From the NCBI GenBank assembly GCA_037074705.1, contig CM073590.1, positions 40,385,895 to 40,449,894 of the forward strand: DNA of 64,000 bases, given 5' to 3'. The DNA comes from Zhengitettix transpicula (lineage: Eukaryota; Arthropoda; Insecta; Orthoptera; Tetrigidae). Of the stretch, positions 47,659 to 57,430 are shown piece by piece (within the stretch, counting starts at the first letter, position 1; each line of letters begins with the position of its first letter). The notes below the pieces were generated by a model, which saw nothing but the letters and a program-made list of their open reading frames with translations, ran no database searches and was not told the origin of the DNA. The translations under genes and the position numbers were made by a program.

Positions 47659-47676
47659 TGGCGCAACAACGTGTGG
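47659..47676 (+). other. Primer-binding site
   Basis: TGGCGCAACAACGTGTGG, three bases (AAT) after the LTR end. It resembles the tRNA-Lys-type site TGGCGCC..AACGTGGGG, and the AAT spacer is the same one seen in the repeated junction units at 7.2-7.4 kb. Confidence 0.6.
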
Positions 47677-47939
47677 CACGATTTTTGATAAATAGGGTAG
47701 AATAATAATTAAAGAACGAAATCTGACAAACCTCGGTATTGGTGCAAGAAAGTATTTTAATTTGGATAGGATGTGCATGCAAATTGTTTTGGAAATGAAT
47801 TGTACGCGTGTGAAAGTTAGAGGGCTATTGAAAAGAAAGAAAAATGATTAAATGTGCATTTAAAGTTAAAGATTATAGCTTAAATTTGGTTTAGTTTGTG
47901 GTTTTGAGTGTTAGTTAGATTAAATTTAATTTAGAGAAA

Positions 47940-49044
47940 ATGGGTTCCAGAGTTAATAATTCACAGAGAAAAATGGAAGGAGATAGTGGATATATGAAGA
48001 TATTAGAATTATTAAATAGAAGTATGGCTGAAAATAATAAAAATTTAGCAGATTTGAGTGAAAAAGGGGATAGAAATTTAGCAGATATAAATAAAAATTT
48101 AGAAGGAATGAGGGAAGAGATAAAGAAAGATGTAGCAGATTTGAGAAACAGGTATGAGGCAAACATAGTAGAATTAAAGGCCGAAATAAATGAATCCAAA
48201 GTGGAATGTAGGAGGAATTGTGAGAGGTTAGCAGCAGAATCAAGAGAATGGAGAAAGGAAAATAATGAGAGCTTTGATAAAACTATTGAGAGTATTAGAG
48301 AGGACAGGAAAGGAATAAAATCTGATGGTGTAGAAAAAGTAAACAAAGATGTAAACAATTGAAATTGAAACATGTGAAGTAGCAAATAAAGTGGGATTAT
48401 TGGAGCTTAAGGGTGATGAAAATGTTAATGAAATAGAAGTGATAGTTAGTGGAAAGGAAGTAGAAAATAAAGTGGGGTTATGGGAGGAGAAATATGATGA
48501 AAATGTTGATGAAATGGAAGTGAAAGTTAATGAAAATGTTGAAAGGAATTTAATTTTGTTGGAGCATAAGGCTGATGATGATGAAGGAGAGATTAAAGGG
48601 TTAAATATTGAAGGTGTGGATGAGCAGGGAGATGAAATAGTGGGAGAAATAGGTGAGATAGGGGCAGATGTTACTGAAGTAGAAAATAATGAAAGAATAG
48701 AAGAACTACAGGGAGGTGTTGTGAATCAAAATATGATAGAAGTGTTTGTTTACAAAGATGAAGTGGGAACAGCTGATGGGAGCATGGCAATGAAAACATT
48801 GAGAAATATTGAAATAAACTTGATGATGATAAAACAGATGGGATTTAAGAATATAAAACAAGTGGTGGGGAATATTCAATGTTATTTAAACATGGAATTT
48901 GGAAATAATATTTTAAAATTGGTGAATGAAGGAGGGGAGAAAGACGAAAATAAGGAACAGCTGATCAAATGTAAACATGGAACAGCTGGGGAATTTTGGC
49001 AGAATGTAGGTCAAGGCATATTTGAGTTCAGAGATACTGGATAG
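47940..49044 (+). pseudogene. Gag-like coiled-coil coding region, one frameshift
   Basis: The first frame (47940-48362, 140 codons) is highly charged. It has heptad-like repeats such as NKNLADLSEKGDRNLADINK, expected to form a long coiled coil. The second frame (48391-49044, 217 codons) begins with near-repeats (a VGLLELKGDENVNEIEV-type unit recurs twice), is very acidic, and ends with a more globular part (FGNNILKLVN, CKHGTAGEFWQNVGQG). The two are joined by a frameshift near 48340-48362, with a TAA at 48352 in the second frame. The base composition is strikingly G/A-rich on the coding strand. The position right after the primer site makes it the Gag of this element. No CCHC knuckle is seen. 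Family assignment is inferred. Confidence 0.65.
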
Positions 49045-49617
49045 ATGTAAAGTTTAGAAGGGATTTAATAATTAGAAGGATTAACATTCTTTGTTAATTA
49101 CACGTGTGGCTAACGTGGTTACTTCAGCTAACAGAACTATTTTTCCTATATTTTCAAGATTCTGTTTTTCTTCCATCTTATACCTGAGGGGATAGTCATG
49201 TTTAACTATCATAGGTCTAGCACACTTAGGGAACCTTCTTGCTACAAATTGTAGTTTCCTTTCAACAATTTGGTCTTCATCACCTTTAGGTGCTTATTCT
49301 GTTTAAAACTAAAGCTATTCCTTGTTTTCTTCAAATTGAATATTGATGCTATGCTAACCAAAGTTGGTAAAGAAAAAGGCAGATGTTAGAAAGTTGGAAA
49401 GAAAGATCATTATGATATGGGTTTCTTATGATTTTTATCGAAATACTGGGGGGGGTCAAAATTCTCGCTTAATTCATTTTGTGATAGGGGACCACTAGGA
49501 AGTGTTTTGCGGATAGGCGAGTGGCATTCGTGACCGAGAACGTTTCTTTATTTTCTTGATAATTTCGTGGCGTGTTGCTACAATGTTTTTGTTTACTAAA
49601 GATAGTGATGTTAAAGT
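49045..49617 (+). other. Internal non-coding part of the LTR element
   Basis: Follows the Gag-like region and shows no pol motif in any frame; a run of eight G lies near 49448. Confidence 0.6.
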
Positions 49618-50131
49618 AAAGGGGGGCGTGACATGTTTAAGCTGTCACATGAGAGAATTTAAGTTTTGAATGATTGCTCACTCACAATTGAAATGTTTTG
49701 AAGATGACTTTGAGAGGTTTAATGTGTAAATAGAGGAGAAGGTGTAGAATTAAGATGAAAACGTTTAAGATAAATTTTAAGAGATAAATTAAATGTTGAA
49801 AAAGAGAAAAAGGGGCGTGGCATGTTTATGCTGTCACATGAGATGAAATAGTTTAAGATAATTTTAAGAAATGTAAATTAAATGTTTGAAAAAGAGGAAA
49901 AGGGGCGTGGCATGTTAAGCTGTCACATGAGTGAATTTAATTTGAGTATTGAAGTAGATGTTGTAATGATGATTGAACATAGGTTAATATGCAGAGAAAA
50001 AGGGGCGTGGCATGTTCAAGCTGTCACGTGGTTGATTTTAAATTTTGTGTTGATGTAGAAGATGTGATGTTTCAAGTAATATTTGTTGTGTAAAGAAAAG
50101 GGGGCGTGGCATTTTGCTGCTGTCATGGTAG
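49618..50131 (+). repeat. Array of five ~36-bp dyad repeats
   Basis: Units begin near 49618, 49808, 49898, 49997 and 50096. Consensus is AAARGGGGCGTGGCATG followed by TTTAAGCTGTCACATGAG. The second half is an interrupted palindrome (CATGT...ACATG). In unit 4 the right arm is CGTG, which still pairs in RNA through a G-U pair. The last four units are about 90-100 bp apart, so the array behaves as a diverged tandem repeat. It lies between the Gag-like region and the 3' LTR. The GGGGCGT core also occurs just before the 3' LTR. Confidence 0.85.
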
Positions 50132-50260
50132 ATGTAAACAAAAGAAAAGCTGATATCTGGAGAAAGTAGGTCAAAGCTTACTTCAGATTAAGTGACAGCA
50201 TTGATGTTTAAGATGAATAATTGTAAATTAAATGAATTTAAATTAAGTTAATTCAAGATT

Positions 50261-50263
<3 letters not shown>

Positions 50264-50291
<28 letters not shown>

Positions 50292-50297
50292 AAAAAA
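50264..50297. repeat. A12-T9-A13 homopolymer palindrome
   Basis: Runs of A, T and A that can fold on themselves; likely to be length-unstable. Confidence 0.9.
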
Positions 50298-50570
50298 TTC
50301 TTTTATGGCATTAGTTTTAATGAATGCACAATTAATTTCAAACCGTAATAAATTGTAGGATCTAGACCATTTGGATAATCAAATAAATAATAAGTTGCAC
50401 CAATATTTGATGGGAATGTGTAAATCTTTTAAAGGAATGGTAATTAGGTATAAGTTTCCGAGCGATCTGACAAATTAGGGCAAAATTGTAGAAGAGAGAA
50501 AAGAATAAAATTCAGTTTTCGAAGAGTAAAGTCCAGACATTTCCTTTCTCAAACGGAATTTGGGGCGTAA

Positions 50571-51441
50571 TGTAGTAATTAGTAATTAATCCATTGTTAT
50601 AATTGCAAAGAAAAGGACTCATTATTAGAGTATATAAAGCGTGCACCGCAACACAGGCGGCACGCGACACAAAGAACCATTGTCAAAAAAATCTACGAGA
50701 CGAACAGCAGTCAACGGGGAGAAGCGAAAGAGTTCAGTTGCAAGTCGGACGGCGGACAAATATACATCTACAGACGCTGCAGGTTGAAACAATTAAAAGG
50801 TTTCAACTCGGTGGTTTGTCTGCCACAAACAGTAACCTAATAAGTCATGCCGCAGTAAAAACTCAATAAGTAAAGAGACCGTCACCAATGTCATCGAGAG
50901 AAAGTTGGTAATAATCTGACTGACCATTAATTCGGAAGGAGTAGCCGTTTCCAGCTGAGAGAACCTAAAGTTTCGACAGTGTTTTGTAACCAATTTAAAT
51001 TCAGTGATATCCCCAAAAACGTGTGCACAGAAAACCCCAAAATTGAGACCTGGTCGGCCGTAAGTAAAAAAAACTCTAAAATTTATTTGTAAACCATTTC
51101 TTTAAGATACGTCAGATCGTTCTTCAATTATTTCTTTTCTTTAATTATTCATTTCTTTAATTGTTTTGTTAGTTAATTTAAATTCAATCTGTAATCTTAT
51201 TGTCATCCGCAACAAAATTCGTCGAGGTTTAGACGAATTAACTTCAATAAAGGCTAAATGTAATTATAAATTATTGTAAATTCAATTCACCCATTTATCA
51301 AACCCAGTAAAGACCCTGAGATTCTAAATATTATTGTGTAATTTTTTATATTGTATTTAAAACTTTAATAAATTTTGTTTAATTGTTCAAATAAATATTC
51401 TTTTAATTAGCCACAGCCATCAGTCTTTTTAAATTATTACA
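50571..51441 (+). repeat. 3' LTR of the non-autonomous element
   Basis: 871 bp, near-identical to 46771-47655 apart from the 14-bp deletion and a few substitutions. It is preceded by GGAATTTGGGGCGTAA, the polypurine-like plus-strand priming position. Confidence 0.92.
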
Positions 51442-51477
51442 ATATATAAAATACTCCATTTTTACATTTTATATAAT

Positions 51478-51915
51478 CGGAAAGGGACTGAAAGGAGGGA
51501 TGAGGAAAAGCACAGCAAGGTAGCCAAGGATTAACAAGGGTCCCCGGGTTGTAGTTTAAGGGCCACACACAGCGATTCTCCTAAAAGTGATGCAGAGAAA
51601 ACCCTAGAAAAACTTGCATCGTGTAGGTCGGGAATTTGGTTCTTGTCCCACGCCCTTCCAATGGCGGGAGAGGGGTTTTCTGTGAGGACGCAGCGTTGCC
51701 TTCTCCATGTTTCGACCAGTTTAGGAGGCACCTGGTCGACTATTCCAATAGGAACAGCGAATATTATCCAATTGGATCCCGAAACATACACCTCTCAAAC
51801 TGGCTGAGGTGCGTCGGCTTGTGGGAACCTTGGTTCAAAAAACGAGAGAGAGGAGAAGGAATCTCAGCAATCCGGAAAGGTTCACCTGCGAGAGAACAAT
51901 TCTTACAGGCATCCT
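51478..51915 (-). mobile_element. GC-rich poly(A) retroposon, copy 6
   Basis: Antisense copy from GGACTGAAAGGAGGGATG to the GCGAG-hairpin region (about 51888-51913). The 3' tail is missing. The sense frame is open for 86 codons (51531-51791) with SPAIGRAWDKN, the same motif as in copies 5, 9 and 10. Confidence 0.8.
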
Positions 51916-52179
51916 TGAGAAGATGTGGCTTCTACCCTTTATTTATCTTTCTATTCAGCTCAGTAATAGAAGATGGCGTTTCTCATCCCGTGTCATAACC
52001 GTCCCATAACCATGCAGCATAAATCTTGCATCAAATTGAATGTGCACGGGTTGAAGGTTAATTGTTGAATCTGTGTAATGCAGACAAACGTATCTCGTGG
52101 ATACTGGGAAAGAATTGGCGTAGAAAAATAGAGGACCGATGTCGGAATTAAATTTTGCTCACGTTTCCAAGAGCACGGA

Positions 52180-52470
52180 TAATGGGTTTCCCCCTTGACG
52201 CTCGGCCAACATAGAACTCATTCCAGAGAAACGCCGCCAAGGCTCGCAGTCAACCTTTGACGCTGGGGCCCTGTTGTCACAACCTCCAACCAATTTAGTT
52301 TTAGTGCCGTCTCCGGGAGAGCTTGCCTCCGGACAGTGGGCAGTTAGAGGCCAAGATTGTTAGCGCGCTCGTTGCCTGTAATTGGAGCGCTCCTTTGCTA
52401 GCGCACTCCTCACGGAAAAAATCCACGTGTTACTGCTCCCGTTCTGCGCAGCCCGGCCAAATTGATTAAA
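52180..52470. other. GC-rich island, possible regulatory element
   Basis: CpG-containing block (TTAGCGCGCTCGTTGCC, GGAGCGCTCCTTTGCTAGCG) that ends abruptly in ATTGATTAAAGG. No long open frame and no transposon similarity is recognised. Confidence 0.35.
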
Positions 52471-53045
52471 GGTGTCTATTCATTCAATGCGTTTATTTGT
52501 AACTTTCAAGTTGTGTAACGAAATTTTTCATGATCATAAATAGTATCATAAAACTATAATAGTAGTTTTCACTTCCACTATTTTCAGCGACTGTTCAAAA
52601 ACGAATGACGAACAACCTACATAGCACTGATCGATGTTCCCGAGAAGTGTCACAACAATAACGCCACTACACTTTTGAAACACAAGTCATAATTGATAAA
52701 ATCATAGATTACTAGACACTGCAGCGTATAGGTACAGACTATTTAAGAACAGTCATGTGAGTCATCAACGTGAAAAATGTTCGTTAACAGTTGGTCGTGC
52801 TTTCAGAAAAATCAATCATAACTGTACTTTCTTAAATAATAATAGTCAGTTCTACACCATGGCATAATTCTTAATAAACAAAATAAATATATTAGCCAAT
52901 AATTCAGAGCGTGTAGACATTAATAAGAAAACATGAGACCTATATGTTGGCTATAAAAATTTCTTAATTGATTTTAAATTTGGATTATTCAGATTCTAAC
53001 AAATATAAATTGAATGGCTTGACTTCCATGCATGTTAATGCCGAT

Positions 53046-53090
53046 TTAAATCTGATGAGGTTCTAAATTGGGATCGAAACGTATTTTGTT
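53046..53090 (+). ncRNA. Hammerhead-ribozyme-like motif (Penelope type)
   Basis: CTGATGA (53052-53058) and CGAAAC (53075-53080) enclose a helix II of five pairs, two of them wobbles (GGTTC/GGATC). They are followed by GTA, which fits the cleavage-site rule (U then H) with the minimal ACGT helix III. Helix I has a mismatch at its first pair and is then A/T pairs only. It has the best core of the three motifs in the window. No coding remnant is attached. Confidence 0.5.
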
Positions 53091-56000
53091 TCTATTTTGG
53101 TATGAATATTTTCAATGTTAATGTAATCATTAAACATAACACTTAACTAAATTTAAACTTTGTGACTAATTAGTTGAAATAGTGATTTTTTATTATTAAA
53201 TGTCATATATAATTTAAAGTTTAAATTTTTTAATTGTGTAGTAAATCACATCAGAAGAAATTCAGTACGTTTTAGTGATTATAAAATATTATTGGAAAAG
53301 GAAAAGAATGCCTTCTTCGAAATTAACCGTAAATACAAATTCATACCTATGAAGTTGTTATAATTATCTATTCGAAATGGCGACTGCTAAAAGAAAGAGC
53401 GATGTTTGAATACTGCTCTTTCACATTTCCCCAGAGAAAAAAGTAGCAAATACTAACATCTCGTGACCGCATCTACTACCCCTCAGAAAGAGCACACGGC
53501 CATGACACGTTTCGGGCTGCGCGAGCTGTAGACCCGCAGTTTGGAACCACACATTCCCCAATCACTCTTTTTCAACATTCATCGGACCGACTGAAAATCC
53601 TCTTAAAAAACGATCATATTCCTACGAATGTATCTTTTATTATCAAGCAACCACTTTTCTGCAAACTCCGAACAATTCCGAATTGTGATCATAATATGAA
53701 GAGCGTGGCTGCGCGGAATCTCGAACCATTATGGGAAAGTGCTCGAATATATTAATACATACGCGTCCGCAAGACACAATCTGGATGTTATTTTGTGCAA
53801 ATCATGTTGACTATTAAAATGCTTTGACCTTCGTGAACTAGCAGTCTAGCCTGCCCATTCCACAGCTACAGTAGTCAACCCTCCAAACCGCTTAGTCGGT
53901 TCTGCAGTGTGACGTAAGTACAAAATATTGTAGTAAATTAAAATGTAAGTCTTCTGCAGCACAATAATTATGATATATTTCTATTAAGAACCGAATTTAA
54001 ATACACACTCTTTTTATCTATTTTTTGTCTTTCTTCAGTATTTAGAATAATATTTATTTTCTTAGATGTATTTAATTCAAAATCATTGAGTTTCTATCAA
54101 AATAATGTTATTCTCAATTGAATAATGCAAAAAAAAACTTAAAATACATATAAATCGTTTTTTTCAGAATCATAAAATTATACTTTGTCTAATAAAATAA
54201 GACGTTATGTTTTCCATAAGGGTGATGTTTCACTAGAGTATCCGTTGTCCTTACAACTTCTCTCCTACTTGCTTACGTTAATCGGTTCATTCGTATACAT
54301 GGCCTCAAAATTGGGATCCACGTCGACCCAATTGTTCACAATTGTTCTACTTTTGAGCAGGTAAAGTGATGCGGGAAGATATCGAGCACAATAGACCAAC
54401 GCCCTGGAGCTATAGACTTGACTATTTATGCCGGACGGATCAACCCCACGTTATTTTCCAGTATTTATAAGTGTATCTACGTTACCGGGATAATAAAATC
54501 CTCGCAACGAAGCCTGACTGTGGGGGTGTTCTAGAATTTCACTTTAATTCATTTATAGTTCCGTAAGATGTTCTGACAGTTCCCATCCCCCCCCCACACC
54601 ATGCTCATGGTCACGCTCACTAAATGTTGAGATAAGACTACATACTTGATTTAACCACATGATTTATTATTACTTACTATTACTGAAACGTTCTATATGG
54701 CACTAATAAACTGAAAATACTTCTTTCCTAAATAAATAAAATTACCAATCTGTCAGAAAGAATTTAATACAAAATCGCACGCCTTTCGTACTGTTTTGGA
54801 ATTGCATAAGATGTACAAGATAATCTTTCTATTTTATAACTAATAAATGAAACAGCTAACCTCTGTAAAGAATGCCATGACTCAGCTCTGTTAGTCCTTT
54901 TTTTGACGTATTTTTAGATATTTTAAAGATTAATTTTAATGTGAAATCAGTATCACAGGCAAAGTGTTACTATTTAATTAGCTCGCGAAAGTGCTAAAAA
55001 TTATAGTTTTCATAAATTATTCATATCAAAGCTACAGTTCATTACATATGCGTGACATGTAATCAGCGAGACCTGCGCTTTATGTGACGTAATCTATGTC
55101 CAATTATCCTTAATGGCGTTTATGATAATTAACTTGTATCTCATCTATAATAGATATCGAGTATGCAAAACTATCTTAACATCAATATAAGTGTTGCACT
55201 ATCGTTCAATGTCCATTAATGAAGCAATCAAAGATTATTTCAATAATTTAGTGTTTATCTGTGCTTCATCTACGTTTCTCAGACGAGTTACTTGAAAATG
55301 TTATTTTAATTTAGTTATGTTCAAGAATTTTTTTATAACATACTTAATGAAGTGACTACAATGAGAGACCAATAATATGGAAAAACTACTCAAGAAATTA
55401 ACCTAAAATAATGTTTCAAAGTTTTGTTTGTATAGAAAACGTGATTTAAAATTAAGGATTTAACCAATTTGTTGAATGAAATATAGAAATAAATTATAAA
55501 TTAAGTATAAATTATGTTAGATGTTCAGTGCAATTAATGCCCTACCGTAACAACATTACACCAAATATCATATTTGATATTTGTGATTTGGCAGATTTCG
55601 TTAATTTTTTTTTTTACTTATTTTATGCAATGAAACATTATTCATACTTTCAGCTTAAGTTGAAAACAAATAAATGTAACTGTGGTTACCTTGATAACTA
55701 TAAGTAATAAAAATGTAATAATTAAATATTTAATATCACGTAAGTTAGCTATGAAAATGGCTATTTTTCAATTACATCTAATTTTCATCATTGACTCTAC
55801 AATAAATGAAACTTTAAGTATCACCATACATCACGTAAATACTTTAATCATAGACACTATTATTCTCAAAACTTCTTTAACTTCAAAGAATATAATGATA
55901 ATAAATATTTATTTAGCAAAACTTTGTTACATAACCGATTAAGTAATTTTTTCATTCATATTAACATTTAGTAATACTAATAATATAAAACATATATACA

Positions 56001-56403
56001 ATTTCTATAAATATAATGAAAGAAACTCAATGACAAAGAACACTATAAATAAATCAGTCTCAACAATTAGAAATGTATATAAAACTAATTTGTCAATTAC
56101 TCGTTACCAATTTTTTTTAAATTTCACAGTTTTAAATCTTTAGGTAATTTGTTTAAGGCAGTTTCCTTAAAGAAATATAGTTTTTGCTATTTGCATATAT
56201 CAATTTTGGGAATTCAAAATCATCAGTATTACGGATTAAGTAATTATGATTTTCATTAAACGTTTAGAGGACATTTGATAAGTATTGTGGTATTAAACCT
56301 AGTATTATTTTGTAACTGAATACAATTCTTTCCATTTTACAAAATTTTTACACTGACAGCCATTGCAGTGTACTTAGTATAACATTTATTCTTGTTTTTT
56401 CTT

Positions 56404-56560
56404 AAGGGTAACAGGCTACATGAGGGTAATCCACATGGTGGCAACTCCCCTTTAATAGCATAGGAAGGGATTTGAAAGGGGGGATGCGGAAGTGTAGAGG
56501 AAGGTAGCCAAGGGTTAACTAGGAGTCCCGGGCTATGGTTTAAAAGTCGGCCACATAAAT
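56404..56560 (-). mobile_element. GC-rich poly(A) retroposon, copy 7 (3' end)
   Basis: Well-preserved 3' end (GGTAACAGGCTACATGAGGG read antisense), preceded by a TTTTTTCTTAA tail. It is 5'-truncated after the GCCCGGG block, as expected of incomplete reverse transcription. Confidence 0.85.
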
Positions 56561-56744
56561 TATTGTTCCGGAGAAGTGAAAGAGTGGCAAGATTATTGCA
56601 TTAATAAATTTTTCTGCTCCATATATGTAAATGTTTACTTACCATAAACAATATACGTGATTATTAAATTTTTTAAATGGATAATCAATATTCTCCTGAA
56701 AATTTAGCTTATCATCTACTACTAAATTTGATTTTCTCTACTCT

Positions 56745-57430
56745 TTCAACCCTGATTTTGTTTATTTTTAATTAAATTGTAAAATTGTTATCTAACCAGC
56801 TATTTTTAATTTTGTTATTACCAATAATTAGAACTATAGTTTTGCCAAAGTTTAATATGAGTTTATTTACATTACGCCATTTTAATAAGTTTTGAGATCG
56901 TTACTTATTAATCTTTCCACCTGATTTAGATTGTCACGTAAGTAATATATAATTATATCATCAGCAAACATGTGGTATTTACAGTGTGTAAAAATATTCT
57001 ACGGGCCATTAATATAGAGAACAAATAATATAGGTCCAAGAATACTGCCTTGGGGCACTCCATGTTTGTCTCTTATTTCATCTGACTACGTATTGTTGCA
57101 TTTGACCCTTTGATTTGTGTTTTCCAGATAATCTGCAAACCAGTTCAATACTGTGCCACAAAGTCCATGTTTTTCTAATTTTAATAATAAAATAACTCTG
57201 TCTACTGTTTCAAAAGCCCTTTGCAGATATGCAAAGACCACTGTTATTGTACGATCAATGTCAATTTCACTTTTTCATTCATTCAGCACACACTGTAATG
57301 AAGTTTCAGAACTGTAATTTTTGCGAAACCCTGACTGATGAATTGTCAATATATTATTATCCTCTACATACTCTCTGATTTGTCTAAAATCTTTGTTAAT
57401 ACTGGAAATTTATTTATGGTCTATATTTAC
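56745..57430 (-). pseudogene. LINE reverse transcriptase relic
   Basis: On the minus strand: HQSGFRKNYSSETSLQCVLNE, then AFETVDRVILLLKLEKHGL, NWFADYLENTNQRVKC and KHGVPQGSILGPILFVLYI. The catalytic motif is FADD (HMFADDIIIY near 56970). At least four in-frame stops and unrecognisable ends show it is dead. It belongs to the Jockey/CR1-type LINEs and is a different copy from the one at 45.2 kb. Confidence 0.85.

Larger units (their letters stand above)
46771..51441 (+). mobile_element. Non-autonomous LTR retrotransposon, recent
   Basis: Two LTRs (885 and 871 bp, TG...CA) bound 2.9 kb of internal sequence. ATAT flanks both ends (46767-46770 and 51442-51445) as a 4-bp target duplication, ambiguous within ATATAT. 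The LTRs differ by one 14-bp indel and a handful of substitutions, so insertion is recent. Internally there is a tRNA-Lys-like primer site, a Gag-like coiled-coil region, a five-copy dyad repeat array and a GGGGCG-type purine stretch before the 3' LTR. There is no protease, reverse transcriptase or integrase. It therefore depends on a related full-length element. The termini and target match the solo LTRs at 5.0 and 6.5 kb. Confidence 0.9.
51916..56403. other. Mostly AT-rich non-coding DNA
   Basis: Contains the GC island at 52180-52470 and the hammerhead-like motif at 53046-53090. A moderately GC-rich block lies at about 53440-53600, and there is a poly-C run near 54586. The 86-codon frame at 55682-55942 is low-complexity and unrecognised. 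Confidence 0.45.

Noticed and set aside
47915..48385. 156-codon minus frame opposite the Gag-like region
   Set aside because: The product is Leu/Ser/Phe low-complexity, as expected from the antisense of a G/A-rich coding strand.
49618..50131. CRISPR array
   Set aside because: Repeats are diverged, contain a dyad, have spacers of similar AT-rich sequence, and lie in a eukaryotic LTR element.
55682..55942. 86-codon Ile/Thr-rich frame
   Set aside because: Low-complexity product of AT-rich DNA; no sign of a real protein.
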